From: Gemmobacter aquatilis
GTDB taxonomy: Bacteria; Pseudomonadota; Alphaproteobacteria; Rhodobacterales; Rhodobacteraceae
Direction of reading: 5' to 3'
Assembly (NCBI RefSeq): GCF_900110025.1
Contig: NZ_FOCE01000013.1
Span: 1-64,000 of the forward strand
DNA: 64,000 bases
The notes under the pieces were generated by a model. That model had not been told where the DNA came from. It saw only the letters and a program-made list of their open reading frames with translations, and did no database searches. Both the position numbers and the translations under genes were made by a program. Of the stretch, positions 53,877-63,258 are shown piece after piece; the stretch's first letter is position 1, and the number at the start of each line of letters is the position of its first letter.

Positions 53877-55430
53877 TCAGGCGTTGAACCACCAGCGTTC
53901 GCCGCAGCGCGCGCCATCCAGTTCCCAGTCATTGGCGATGTCGCCATGGCCGATCTTGTCGCTGGTGGCATCCAGGAAATCGGCCCAGATCGGCGCCACA
54001 AGCCCGGCATCTTCCCAGATCAGGCTCTGGCATTCCCAATACAGTTCCTTGCGGCGGGTCTCGTCGGCTTCGCTGCGGGCGGCGGCCAGTGCCTTGTTGA
54101 ACGCCTCGTTATCCCAGCTGCTTTCGTTCCAGCTTCCGATGCTTTCGCGCGAATAGGCCAGCGTCAGCATCGCATCCTCGTTCACGCGGCCCGACCAGCG
54201 GGTCGCAAACATCGCACGCTTGCCCCAGATATTGGACCAGTAGCCATCATCCGGCTCGCGCTTGACATCAATGGTGATCCCGGCGCGGGCGGCCTGTTCG
54301 GCATAAAGCTGCGCCATGTTGGTGGCCCCGGTGAAGGGCGTCTCTGCCACATGCAGCGGCACGGTCAGCCCGGCCACCCCGGCCTTTTCCAGCAGCGCCT
54401 TGGCCTTTTCCGGGTCATAGGCATGCTGCGCGAGATTGGGGTTGTGATAGGCATAGGCCTGCGAGATCGGCTGGTCATTGGCGATGGAGCCATAGCCGCC
54501 CTGGATCTTGGACAGCACCTCTTCCCGGTCGATGGCCAGTTTCATCGCCAGCCGTACATCGCGGTCCTTGAACAGGGGGTCGGTGGTGTTCATCGCAAAA
54601 CCCTGGTGCATCTTGCCCTGGGTCTGGATCAGCTTCATGCCCGGCATCGCCTGCAACAGCGGCGCGGTTGTGGTATCGACAAAGCCCATGGCGTCGATCT
54701 GGCCGGTTTGCAGGGCGGTCGTGCGGGCGTTGATATCGGCGATGCAATGCAGCTCGATCGCATCGAAATGCGCGCGGCCCTCTTTCCAGTAGTTCGGGTT
54801 CTTGCGCACGACGCTGCGCAGGCCCGGCTCGTAGGCTTCCAGGATGTAGCCGCCGGTGCCGATGCCCTTGTCAAAGTCGCGGTCTTCGGCCGGCACAATC
54901 AGCATGTTGATCATCGACAGGATGGCCGGGAAGCCCGCATTCGGCCCCTCCAACGTGACCTTGACCTCCAGCGGGGCGCTGACGGTGATGTCCTTGACCG
55001 CAGCCATCAGCGATTTCGCCTCGGAAATCGTGTCGGGGCCGCGGTGCAGGTTCAGGGACCAGACGACATCCTCGGCGGTCAGGGGTTTGCCAGTGCTGAA
55101 CGTGACACCCGGGCGGATCTTGAAGGTCCATTCCGACATGTCGGCATTCGGACCCCATTCGGTCGCCAGTTCCGGCACCAGCACACCGCCGGGGCCGATT
55201 TCGATCAGGCAGTTCCGCAGCTGATATTGCAGATGCATCATGAAGCGGTATTCGTTGACCTGCGGGTCAAGCGTGTCTGCCGTGCTGAAATCTGAGATCC
55301 CGAGCCGGAAGGTGCCGCCGGATTGCGGAGTGTTCTGTGCGAAGGCGGGACGCAGGTTCAGCCCAAGCGTGGCGGCGGACATCGCCCCCATGCCCAGCAG
55401 AACGGAACGACGGGTGGTGTAAAGGGCCAT
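53877..55430 (-). CDS. ABC transporter solute-binding protein, dipeptide class (SBP_bac_5), Tat signal
   Basis: A 517-residue periplasmic binding protein beginning MALYTTRRSVLLGMGAMSAA with a twin-arginine-like signal ending at AFAQ. Family marks: DTLDPQVNEYRFMMHLQYQL, WTFKIRPGVTFSTGKPLTAEDVVWSLN in two parts, and GTGGYILEAYEPG. It leads the operon with the FAD enzyme and aminotransferase. The matching permeases and ATPase are probably those at 58951-62398, separated from it by the divergent LysR-Rieske unit. Confidence 0.9.
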   Translation of the reverse strand: MALYTTRRSVLLGMGAMSAATLGLNLRPAFAQNTPQSGGTFRLGISDFSTADTLDPQVNEYRFMMHLQYQLRNCLIEIGPGGVLVPELATEWGPNADMSEWTFKIRPGVTFSTGKPLTAEDVVWSLNLHRGPDTISEAKSLMAAVKDITVSAPLEVKVTLEGPNAGFPAILSMINMLIVPAEDRDFDKGIGTGGYILEAYEPGLRSVVRKNPNYWKEGRAHFDAIELHCIADINARTTALQTGQIDAMGFVDTTTAPLLQAMPGMKLIQTQGKMHQGFAMNTTDPLFKDRDVRLAMKLAIDREEVLSKIQGGYGSIANDQPISQAYAYHNPNLAQHAYDPEKAKALLEKAGVAGLTVPLHVAETPFTGATNMAQLYAEQAARAGITIDVKREPDDGYWSNIWGKRAMFATRWSGRVNEDAMLTLAYSRESIGSWNESSWDNEAFNKALAAARSEADETRRKELYWECQSLIWEDAGLVAPIWADFLDATSDKIGHGDIANDWELDGARCGERWWFNA

Positions 55431-55621
55431 CTGGCTTTCTCCCTGTTGACGGCGCCCCTTCTCTGGAGGCCCCGGATCGGTGGATGGTCGGCAGGCGGGT
55501 TGCAGTGATTGCGATTATGTATGATCTTAATAGCCTAAGACCTGTATCGCTGGCCCACAAATCATTACCGCTGTATACTTGTTAAGCTTGGCTAAACAAT
55601 CATCCTGGATGGAGCTTAAAA
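55431..55621. promoter_or_regulatory. Divergent AT-rich promoter region
   Basis: The most AT-rich stretch of this segment (55500-55615) separates the leftward binding-protein operon from the rightward LysR gene. CTTGTTAAGCTTGGCTAAACAA near 55577-55600 is a loose T-N11-A-type LysR site; TTTAGATT-like AT tracts recur ahead of the Rieske gene at 56545. Confidence 0.4.
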
Positions 55622-56554
55622 ATGAGCACGGGCCTTCCGCCGCTGCGCGCCTTGCAGGCATTCGAGGCATTCGGTCGCGCGGGCACCGTTCACGGCGCCG
55701 CCCGCAGCCTTGGCGTGACCCCCGGCGCCATCAGCCAGCAATTGCGGCTGCTTGAAGACCATGCCGGGCTGCCGCTGCTGCTGCGCGAGGGGCGGCGCAT
55801 CACGATGACCCCGGTGGCGCGCATCTATCACGAGATGATTTCGCAGGGATTCGACCGGCTGGCCCGCGCGCAGGAATTCGTCTCGGCGCAGCGCATGTCC
55901 GAGGATCTGACGGTGACCGGCCTGCCAACCCTGCTGCAGAAATGGCTGAACCCGATGATCCACCGCTTTCAGGCCGCCGCGCCCGACACCACCCTGCGAA
56001 TCGTCGCCACCCACCGCGAGACCGAACCGCAGTTGATGGATCTGACCTTCCGCCTCACCTACGGGCTGGCCGCAACCCATTATCCGCATTCGCGCGCGCT
56101 GTTCACCGATGTCTGCTTTCCCGCCTGCTCGCCAGAATTTCTGGCCCGCCATCCCGAGGCTCGGACCAGCGCGGGGCTGGCCCGTCTGCCGTTGATCGGG
56201 ATCGACTGGGGCATGGATGAATCGGTGGCGCCGCATTGGTCGCACTGGTTCACGGCGCAAGGCACCCCGCTTGCCAGTCCAATGCGGACGGTTGCCGTCT
56301 ATTCGCTGTCAAGTCTGGCGCTGGAAGCAGCGGCGGCAGGTCAGGGGGTGGTGTTGGCGCAAGCAGCCTTTGCCGGACCGGATCTCGATTCCGGGCGGCT
56401 GGTGCGGCTGTCGGACGAGGTGCTGACGATGCCCGAAGCCTATTTCATCTGCTGGGGGCTGACGACCATGACCCACAAGCCTGCGCGCGATTTTCTGAAC
56501 TGGATTCTGTCGGAAACCAAGGCGAAACGCGATATGAGATGTAAGAAAATCTAA
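55622..56554 (+). CDS. LysR family regulator (GcvA-like)
   Basis: A 310-residue LTTR with winged HTH in AFEAFGRAGTVHGAARSLGV, then TPGAISQQLRLLEDHAGLPL, and the GcvA-like effector-domain opening LPTLLQKWLNPMIHRFQAA. It is intact, ending in a basic tail. It is divergent from the binding-protein operon and 86 bp upstream of the Rieske oxygenase, so it probably regulates both. Confidence 0.88.
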   Translation: MSTGLPPLRALQAFEAFGRAGTVHGAARSLGVTPGAISQQLRLLEDHAGLPLLLREGRRITMTPVARIYHEMISQGFDRLARAQEFVSAQRMSEDLTVTGLPTLLQKWLNPMIHRFQAAAPDTTLRIVATHRETEPQLMDLTFRLTYGLAATHYPHSRALFTDVCFPACSPEFLARHPEARTSAGLARLPLIGIDWGMDESVAPHWSHWFTAQGTPLASPMRTVAVYSLSSLALEAAAAGQGVVLAQAAFAGPDLDSGRLVRLSDEVLTMPEAYFICWGLTTMTHKPARDFLNWILSETKAKRDMRCKKI

Positions 56555-56640
56555 ACAATCGACCAGTCTTTCTCGACTGGGCAGCCGTCATTTGTCTGCG
56601 CATAATCCTTAGGCAAACAACGCCACATAGGGATGTAGCC

Positions 56641-57681
56641 ATGTTTCTCAAGAACGCCTGGTATGTCGCAGCCTGGAGCAGCGAGATCGACAACAGCCTG
56701 CGGCAGATTCTGGTCCTGGGGGAAAAGATCTGCGTCTTCCGCACCACGCAGGGCGAGGTGATCGCCCTGGAAGACGCCTGCCCGCATCGCAAGCTGCCGC
56801 TGTCCAAGGGCCGGATCAAGGGCGACACCGTTGAGTGCGGCTATCACGGCCTGACCTTCGATTGCGCTGGCCAATGCGTCTGGGCGCCCGGCGGTGGCCG
56901 CATCCCCTCGGCGGCCAAGGTGCGCGCCTATCCGGTGCATGAGAAATATGGTCTGGTCTGGATCTGGATGGGCAATGCCGCCATGGCGGATGCCGATGAC
57001 ATCATCGACATTCCGAATTTCGACAGCCCCGACTGGGGCATCAACCGCGGTGCGGCGATGGAGTTGCAGTGCAACTATCTGCTGATGACCGACAACCTGC
57101 TGGACCCGACGCATGTCGCCTGGGTGCATGAGACCAGCTTTGCCCAAGCCGCCACCAAGGACACGCCGCTGAAGGTGACGCGCACCGATGATGGCGTGAT
57201 CGTCCACCGCTGGATGATGGATGTGGCCCCGGCGCCCTTCTATGCCAAGATCATCGAGTTCGAAGGCAACTGCGACCGCTTGCAGCATTACGAGGTGCGC
57301 TATCCGTGCAGCGCGCTGATCCGGGCGATCTTCACCCCGGCCGGCACCGGCGGGCCGGAGGGCACACTGCACGAGAAGACCTTTGTCATGGACAGCTACA
57401 ACTTCATGACCCCTTCGACCGAGACGGAAACCCGCTACTACTGGTTCCAGCTGCGCAACATCCGCCCCGACGATGCCGAACTGTCGGCGATGATGAGCGA
57501 GGATGTGCGCCACGCCTTCGAGGAAGACCGCGCGGTGCTGAACGAGGTGCAGATCGGGCTGCGCGAAAAGACCTCGCCGCATATTGATCTGTCGATCGAC
57601 GCGGGCCAACTGCGCTTCCGCCGCCAGCTTGAGGCGATGATCGCCGAAGAACAGGCGGTTGACGCCAAGATGCAGGCCTGA
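56641..57681 (+). CDS. Rieske non-haem iron oxygenase, large subunit (VanA-like)
   Basis: A 346-residue ring-hydroxylating or demethylating oxygenase. Rieske cluster ligands are CPHRKLPLSKG and CGYHGL (C-x-H ... C-x2-H, about 47-70). Mononuclear iron site NLLDPTHVAWVHETSF holds Asp and two His. Length and motifs resemble vanillate O-demethylase and the homotrimeric N- or O-demethylases. Electrons should come from the next gene. Given HutF and HisC nearby, an N-methylated or ring-substituted imidazole substrate is possible but unproven. Confidence 0.9.
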   Translation: MFLKNAWYVAAWSSEIDNSLRQILVLGEKICVFRTTQGEVIALEDACPHRKLPLSKGRIKGDTVECGYHGLTFDCAGQCVWAPGGGRIPSAAKVRAYPVHEKYGLVWIWMGNAAMADADDIIDIPNFDSPDWGINRGAAMELQCNYLLMTDNLLDPTHVAWVHETSFAQAATKDTPLKVTRTDDGVIVHRWMMDVAPAPFYAKIIEFEGNCDRLQHYEVRYPCSALIRAIFTPAGTGGPEGTLHEKTFVMDSYNFMTPSTETETRYYWFQLRNIRPDDAELSAMMSEDVRHAFEEDRAVLNEVQIGLREKTSPHIDLSIDAGQLRFRRQLEAMIAEEQAVDAKMQA

Positions 57682-57684
57682 GCC

Positions 57685-58866
57685 ATGGCCGAGACATTTC
57701 GGCGGTTCCGGGTGGCGCGCAAGCACCCGGAAAGCAGCGTCATCACCTCATTCCATCTGGTGCCCGCCGATGGCGGCGCGCTCTGGCCTGCGCGGCCAGG
57801 GCAATATCTGACCCTGCGCATCCCCGGCCCCGAAGGCCCGGTGCTGCGCACCTATTCGCTGTCGAATGCCGTTGATGCCCCGGATTGCCACCGAATTTCG
57901 GTGAAGCGCGAGGCGGGGCTGAACGGCAGGCCCGATGGCATCGGGTCGGTCTGGCTGCATGACCGGCTGGCCGAGGGCGCCGAGATCGAGATCGCAGCCC
58001 CGCGCGGCGCGTTCTTTCTGGACGAAGACAGCACGCGCCCCGTGCTGCTGCTGGCGGGCGGGGTCGGGCTGACGCCGCTGTTGTCGATGCTGCATCGTCT
58101 GGCACAGGGCAATCGCAAGGTCTGGCTGGTTCATGCGGTGGAAAACGGCGCGGTGCAGCCGCTGCGCGCCGAAGTGGCGGCGCTGGCTGCCGCTGCCGCC
58201 GGGCGGATCACCATCTGCAATGTGCTGCGCAGCCCCGCGCCGGGGGATCACGCCGATGCCACAGGGGCGGTGGATGCCGCACTGCTGCAATCCTTGCTGC
58301 CGCTGGATGATTATCAGGTCTATCTCTGCGGGCCTGTGCCCTTCATGGTGGCGATGTGGCGGCTGCTGACCGGCCTGGGCATTGTCCCGGAACGGATTGC
58401 CTATGAATTCTTCGGCCCCGGCGGCTCGCTGCCGAAACTGGCCGCCGACCAGGCTGCCCCGCCCCCGCCTGCGATCCCGCGCATTCCGGTGAATGCCCCG
58501 AAATCGCTAAATAAGCTGGATTTCCTGACCGATCCCGATGTGCGGAAGGCTGCGGAACCGGTGGCCCGCAAAGGCCAGCCCCCGGCGATGCCGCCTGCCG
58601 ATGCCGAGAGCGGAGACGAGGTGGTCTTTGCCCGGTCTGGCGTGACGGTGGCGTGGAACAGCGGTGTGAGCTCCATCCTAGAACTGGCCGAAAGCGCGGG
58701 GCTGGACCCGGCCTTCGTCTGCCGGTCCGGCATCTGCAATTCCTGCCGCTGCGGGCTGAAGGAGGGGCAGGTGGACTATTTCAGTGATCCGCTGGACCCG
58801 CCCGGCCCCGGTCAGGCGCTGATCTGCTGTTCCCGCCCCAATGGCCGCGTGGTGCTGGACCTCTAG
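57685..58866 (+). CDS. Oxygenase reductase: FAD/NAD domain fused to C-terminal 2Fe-2S ferredoxin
   Basis: A 393-residue reductase. FAD contact is RTYSLSNA, NAD site LLAGGVGLTPLLSMLHR, and YLCGPVPFMVAM. A Pro/Ala-rich linker (about 255-305) leads to a plant-type 2Fe-2S domain with CRSGICNSCRCGL and the fourth Cys in LICCSRP. This FNR-first order matches class IA reductases and the Hmp-type FNR part rather than VanB proper. It follows the Rieske gene by 3 bp and should transfer electrons from NAD(P)H to it. Confidence 0.9.
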   Translation: MAETFRRFRVARKHPESSVITSFHLVPADGGALWPARPGQYLTLRIPGPEGPVLRTYSLSNAVDAPDCHRISVKREAGLNGRPDGIGSVWLHDRLAEGAEIEIAAPRGAFFLDEDSTRPVLLLAGGVGLTPLLSMLHRLAQGNRKVWLVHAVENGAVQPLRAEVAALAAAAAGRITICNVLRSPAPGDHADATGAVDAALLQSLLPLDDYQVYLCGPVPFMVAMWRLLTGLGIVPERIAYEFFGPGGSLPKLAADQAAPPPPAIPRIPVNAPKSLNKLDFLTDPDVRKAAEPVARKGQPPAMPPADAESGDEVVFARSGVTVAWNSGVSSILELAESAGLDPAFVCRSGICNSCRCGLKEGQVDYFSDPLDPPGPGQALICCSRPNGRVVLDL

Positions 58867-58885
58867 GCGCCTTCCGGGCGAAATC

Positions 58886-58917
58886 AAAAGGGCGGCCCCG
58901 CAAAGGGCCGCCCTTTT
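58886..58917. terminator. Bidirectional terminator
   Basis: AAAAGGGCGGCCC (58886-58898) pairs with GGGCCGCCCTTTT (58905-58917) around CGCAAA, with T and A runs on either strand. It separates the reductase (+) from the ABC ATPase (-). Confidence 0.9.
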
Positions 58918-58950
58918 TCATGCCCGGCAGGGCCGTGCCGTGCGGGGCGG

Positions 58951-60564
58951 TCAGCCCGCCGCCCGCCGCTGTTCCAGCACCTGGGTCAGCCAGTCCGGGT
59001 CCATCTCGGGCACCGAGGACAGAAGCAGGTCGGTATAGGCTTCGTGCTGTGGCGAGAAGATGCGGGCCTTGTCGCCCTGTTCCACCACCCGGCCGTGCTG
59101 CATCACCACCACATGATCGGCAATCGCCCGCACGGTTGCCAGATCATGGGTGATGAACAGATAGCTGATGCCGCGCTCGCGCTGGATGCGGTCCAGCAGC
59201 CGCAGGATGCCCTCGGCCACCAGTTGGTCCAAGGCGCTGGTCACCTCGTCGCAGATGATCAGCTCCGGCTCGGCGGCCAAGGCGCGGGCGATGCAGACAC
59301 GCTGCTTCTGCCCGCCCGAAAGCTCGCCCGGCAGCCGCTCGATGAAGCGATCCGGGTCCAGCTCGATCTCGGTCAGCAATTCGCGGATGCGGGCCTCTTT
59401 CGCGCGGCCCTTCAGGCCCAGATAGAACTCCAGCGGGCGGCCCAGCACTTCGCGGATGCGCTGGCGCGGGTTCAGCGCGGTATCGGCCATCTGGTGGATC
59501 ATCTGCATCCGCTGCAACAGCTTGCGCGGCCGCCCGCCAACGGTGGTGGGCAATACCGCGCCGTCAAACGTCACCTTGCCGGTGGTGGGCGACAACAGCC
59601 CCATCACCACCCGCGCCGTGGTGGATTTGCCGGAACCGCTTTCCCCCACCACAGCCACGGTGCGCCCGCGCGGCACCGCAAGCGACACGTTGTCCAGCAC
59701 CTTCTGCGTGCCATAGGAGGCATCCACCGCGTCGATCTGCAACAGGGGCGGGCCTGCTGGCGCCGGACCCCGCGGCGCGGGCTGGAATTCCCGCACCGCC
59801 CAGAGCGAGCGAGTATAAGCCTCGCGCGGGTGGGCCAGCATCTCGCGCACCGGGGCGTCTTCGACCTCTTCGCCCTTCAGCAGCACCTTCACCCGGTCAG
59901 CCATCTGGGCGACCACCGCAAGGTCATGGGTGATATAGATCGCCGCTGCGCCATGGTTGCGCACGATGTCGCGGATCGCGGCCAGCACTTCGATCTGTGT
60001 CGTCACATCCAGCGCGGTCGTGGGTTCATCGAAGATGATGAGGTCGGGCTTGCAGGCCATGGCCATCGCCGTCATCGCGCGCTGCAACTGCCCGCCAGAC
60101 ACCTGATGCGGAAAGCGGAAGCCGATCTGATCCGGGTCGGGCAGCCGCATTTCGGCATAGAGCCGCACCGCCTCGGCCTCGGCCTGCGCCCGCGGCATCA
60201 CGCCATGGCGCACCGGCGCTTCGCAATGCTGGCGGATCAGCCGCCAGGCGGGGTTGAAGGCCGCCGCCGAGGATTGCGCCACATAGGCGATGCGCCGCCC
60301 GCGCAGATGGCGCAACACCTGCGCGCTGGCGCCGACCAGTTCCTGCCCGTCAAAGCGGATAGAACCGCCCGCGATACGGCAACCGGGGCGAACATGGCCC
60401 ATGGCGGTCAGGCCAAGGGTCGATTTGCCCGCGCCGCTTTCGCCGATCAGGCCCAGCACCTCGCCCCGCGCGAGATCAAGGTTCACGCCCTTGACGATCT
60501 TGTGCCAGTCGTCGCCGGAACGGCCTTCGATCCACAGATCGCGAATTTCCAGAAGTTTGGTCAT
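58951..60564 (-). CDS. Dipeptide-class ABC transporter ATPase, fused double domain (DppD-DppF type)
   Basis: A 537-residue protein with two complete ABC domains. Domain 1: Walker A GESGAGKSTL, signature VSGGQLQRAM, Walker B LIIFDEPTTALD. Domain 2: GESGSGKSTT, LSGGQKQRV, LIICDEVTSALD. Both look active. Each ends with the oligopeptide-transporter region (PREAYTRSLW; HEAYTDLLLSSVP). It supplies energy for the permeases encoded immediately upstream (3-bp gap). Confidence 0.94.
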   Translation of the reverse strand: MTKLLEIRDLWIEGRSGDDWHKIVKGVNLDLARGEVLGLIGESGAGKSTLGLTAMGHVRPGCRIAGGSIRFDGQELVGASAQVLRHLRGRRIAYVAQSSAAAFNPAWRLIRQHCEAPVRHGVMPRAQAEAEAVRLYAEMRLPDPDQIGFRFPHQVSGGQLQRAMTAMAMACKPDLIIFDEPTTALDVTTQIEVLAAIRDIVRNHGAAAIYITHDLAVVAQMADRVKVLLKGEEVEDAPVREMLAHPREAYTRSLWAVREFQPAPRGPAPAGPPLLQIDAVDASYGTQKVLDNVSLAVPRGRTVAVVGESGSGKSTTARVVMGLLSPTTGKVTFDGAVLPTTVGGRPRKLLQRMQMIHQMADTALNPRQRIREVLGRPLEFYLGLKGRAKEARIRELLTEIELDPDRFIERLPGELSGGQKQRVCIARALAAEPELIICDEVTSALDQLVAEGILRLLDRIQRERGISYLFITHDLATVRAIADHVVVMQHGRVVEQGDKARIFSPQHEAYTDLLLSSVPEMDPDWLTQVLEQRRAAG

Positions 60565-60567
60565 GGC

Positions 60568-61425
60568 TCAGTCCTTCAAGCCGCTGGACAGGTGCAGCAC
60601 CCAGTCCACCACCAGATTGACCGCAACCGTCAGGATGGCGATTGCCGTCGCAGGCAGCAGGGGGGCCAGGCCGAAAGTGGCGGTTTGCCAGGTTGCGAAA
60701 TTGGCAAAGGAAATCAGTCGCGCACTTTCCCGCACCATGGACCCCCAATCCGCCGTCGGCGGTTGCAGACCCAGCCCGAGGAAGCTGAGCGCCGAGATGA
60801 ACAGGAAGACGAAACAGAACCGCAGCCCGAATTCCGCGATCAGCGGTGCCGAGGCATTGGGCAGGATTTCGCGGCGGATGATCCAGCCCAGACCCTCGCC
60901 GCGCATCCGGGCGACCTCGATATAATCCATGGTCAGGATGCCCTGCGCGACGGCGCGCGACAGGCGGAACACCCGCGTGCTGTCCAGCGCCGCGATCACA
61001 AGCACCAGTGCCGTGGCCGAGGCGCCGGTGATCGTCAGGATCAGCAGCGCAAAGATCAGCGACGGGATCGCCATCAGCACGTCGATCAGCCGCGACAGCG
61101 CGGTGTCGACCCAGCCGCCGACGGTGGCGGCCAGCAACCCCAGCGCCGCCCCGATCAGGAAGGCAAGGCAGGTGGTGATCAGCGCCAGCCCCACCGTATT
61201 GCGTGCGCCATAGATCAGCCGCGACATCACATCGCGGCCGAGCGCGTCGGTTCCCAGATAATAGGGTGCGATCCACGGCTGATAGGCGGCACCGGCCACC
61301 TCGGATTCGCCATAGGGCGCGATCAGCGGGGCGAACAGCGCGAGGATGGCATAGATCACGATCAGCGCCAGCCCGATCCGGGCCGACAGCGGCGCGCCGC
61401 GCAGGTGGAAAAGCCAGTTGGTCAC
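60568..61425 (-). CDS. Dipeptide-class ABC transporter permease (DppC-like)
   Basis: A 285-residue permease with an N-terminal segment, the HYLGTDALGRDVMSRLIYGA-like motif (here YYLGTDALGRDVMSRLIYG) and five further membrane spans. EVARMRGEGLGWIIRREILPNA is the EAA loop that contacts the ATPase. It follows the partner permease gene by 4 bp. Confidence 0.93.
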   Translation of the reverse strand: MTNWLFHLRGAPLSARIGLALIVIYAILALFAPLIAPYGESEVAGAAYQPWIAPYYLGTDALGRDVMSRLIYGARNTVGLALITTCLAFLIGAALGLLAATVGGWVDTALSRLIDVLMAIPSLIFALLILTITGASATALVLVIAALDSTRVFRLSRAVAQGILTMDYIEVARMRGEGLGWIIRREILPNASAPLIAEFGLRFCFVFLFISALSFLGLGLQPPTADWGSMVRESARLISFANFATWQTATFGLAPLLPATAIAILTVAVNLVVDWVLHLSSGLKD

Positions 61426-61429
61426 AACG

Positions 61430-62398
61430 TCACCTCGGATGCAGCAGGCGGGGATTCGACAGGATGCCGATCACATCCGCCACAAGGTTCAGCAGGATGT
61501 AGGTTGCGGCAAAGATCAGGCAGGCGGCCTGCACCACCGGCATGTCGCGCTTGGCCACGCTGTCAACCAGCAACTGCCCAAGACCAGGATAGACAAAGAC
61601 CACCTCGACCAGCACCACGCCGACGATCAGATAGGCGAGGTTCAGCGCAACCACCGTCACGATGGGCGCCACCGCATTGGGCAGCGCATGGATGGCGATC
61701 ACCCACCAGCGCTTCATGCCCTTCAGCTCGGCCATCTCGATATAGGGCAGGGCCAGCAGGTTGACGATCGCCGCCCGCGTCATCCGCATCATATGTGCGG
61801 TGACGATCAATACCATGGTCAGGGCGGGCAGGAAGCTGACATAAAGCCGCTCGCCCAGGCTCATGGCGGGGGTCACGCCAGCGAGGCTGGGGAACCAGCC
61901 CAACTGCACCGCGAAGATCAGGATCAGGATATAAGCGACAAAGAATTCCGGGAAGGAAATCACCGCGAGGGTGGAGCTGGAGATCCAGCGATCCAGCAGC
62001 GATCCGCGATACAGCGCGGCGATCAGCCCGAGCAGGATCGACATGGGCACGGCGATCAAGGCCGCATATGCGGCAAGGAAGAAGGTGTTGAAGGCGCGGT
62101 CGCCGATCAGATCTGTGATCGGGCGCCGGGTGACCAGCGACTGGCCGAAATCGCCTTGCACCGCATTGCCCAGCCAGGTGACATAGCGCCAGAGCGGTGG
62201 ATCGTTCAGCCCGAACTGGGCGTTGAAGGCGGCGATGGTCTCTGGCGTGGCCGATTGGCCCAGCACCTCGGTCGCGATGCTACCGGGCAGCAGCTCGACC
62301 GCCCAGAAGATCACTGCCGAAACCACGATGAGCGTGAGCACCCCGATGGCGAGTCTTTTGAGGACAAGTTTGGGGATCGGTGATAGCTTGAGTGCCAT
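61430..62398 (-). CDS. Dipeptide-class ABC transporter permease (DppB-like)
   Basis: A 322-residue permease: VLKRLAIGVLTLIVVSAVIF first span, DPPLWRYVTWLGNAVQGDFG periplasmic loop typical of DppB, and EMAELKGMKRWWVIAIHALPNA as the EAA loop. First gene of the leftward importer operon. Its ATG has no clear purine-rich site; instead a GTCTAGAC palindrome begins two bases before it. Confidence 0.93.
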   Translation of the reverse strand: MALKLSPIPKLVLKRLAIGVLTLIVVSAVIFWAVELLPGSIATEVLGQSATPETIAAFNAQFGLNDPPLWRYVTWLGNAVQGDFGQSLVTRRPITDLIGDRAFNTFFLAAYAALIAVPMSILLGLIAALYRGSLLDRWISSSTLAVISFPEFFVAYILILIFAVQLGWFPSLAGVTPAMSLGERLYVSFLPALTMVLIVTAHMMRMTRAAIVNLLALPYIEMAELKGMKRWWVIAIHALPNAVAPIVTVVALNLAYLIVGVVLVEVVFVYPGLGQLLVDSVAKRDMPVVQAACLIFAATYILLNLVADVIGILSNPRLLHPR

Positions 62399-62400
62399 TT

Positions 62401-62432
62401 GTCTAGACTTTGACCATGATATGAATATTCAT
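62401..62432. promoter_or_regulatory. GntR/HutC-type operator and adjacent palindrome
   Basis: GTCTAGAC (62401-62408) fits the GntR-family consensus GTMTAKAC exactly, and lies 2 bp from the importer start codon. ATGAATATTCAT (62421-62432) is a perfect 12-bp palindrome beside it. Binding by the GntR protein encoded divergently would block initiation of the importer operon. Confidence 0.55.
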
Positions 62433-62557
62433 AATGACGAAGAATATGTGCCAGTCCAGAAAAATCGGCGGGATTTGTCATATAGAGGTTGAAATGCTTC
62501 GGCTTCTGCTTGCCAACCGGGCAGGCTGTGTGTGCCGTGAGCGGATAATGTGGTGAA

Positions 62558-63241
62558 ATGACTTATCGAGACATCAAGGCTGATATTCTGGAGCGGATAT
62601 TGAACGGCACCTGGCCGCCGGGCAGCGCCGTGCCGAACGAACAGGATCTGGCAGTTGAATATGGCGCGGCGCGGGCGACGGTGAACCGCGCCATGCGCGA
62701 ACTCGTCGATGAGGGATTCGTTGAAAGGAAGCGCAAGGCGGGCACCCGGGTTCGTCTGACCCCGGTGCGTCAGGTGCGATTCGAGATCCCGTTGATCCGC
62801 AAGGAGATCGAGGAACAGGGCGCCGCCTACCGCTATGCGCTGATCCGGTCCGAGGTGATGCTGGCGCCCGACTGGTTGCGCGCCAGGCTGAACCTGAAGC
62901 CGGGGACCGAGGTGCTGCATCTGGTTTGCATGCATTTCGCCGATGGCAGGCCCTATCAGCTTGAGGATCGCTGGATCAACCTTGCCGCCACGCCGCAGGG
63001 CCGCGACTTTGATTTCTCGACTGTCGGCCCCAATGAGTGGCTGGTGCAGCAGGTGCCGTTTTCCGATGTGGAGATCAGCTTTTCGGCAACCGCCGCTGAT
63101 CCCGAACAGGCGATGCTGCTGAACTGCCACGCGGGCGATGCCCTGTTCCGGGTAGAGCGGCAGACCACATGGCAGGATCAGGTGGTCACCTATGTCAGCC
63201 TGATCTACCGCCGCGACCATCGGATGACGACCCGCTACTGA
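62558..63241 (+). CDS. GntR family regulator, HutC-like (UTRA domain)
   Basis: A 227-residue repressor. Winged HTH at 1-70 (DIKADILERILNGTWPPGSA, then NEQDLAVEYGAARATVNRAMRELV) and a UTRA ligand domain at 80-225 (LHLVCMHFADGRPYQLEDRWI). Histidine-utilisation repressors HutC belong here, and the convergent gene is hutF. The ligand is probably urocanate or a relative (inference). Confidence 0.88.
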   Translation: MTYRDIKADILERILNGTWPPGSAVPNEQDLAVEYGAARATVNRAMRELVDEGFVERKRKAGTRVRLTPVRQVRFEIPLIRKEIEEQGAAYRYALIRSEVMLAPDWLRARLNLKPGTEVLHLVCMHFADGRPYQLEDRWINLAATPQGRDFDFSTVGPNEWLVQQVPFSDVEISFSATAADPEQAMLLNCHAGDALFRVERQTTWQDQVVTYVSLIYRRDHRMTTRY

Positions 63242-63258
63242 AGCGGGCCGCCGCTGTT

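Noticed and set aside
59044-61764. A 906-codon plus-strand frame across the ABC transporter genes
   Set aside because: Spans the antisense of two genes and their junction, with His/Gln repeats and no motif.
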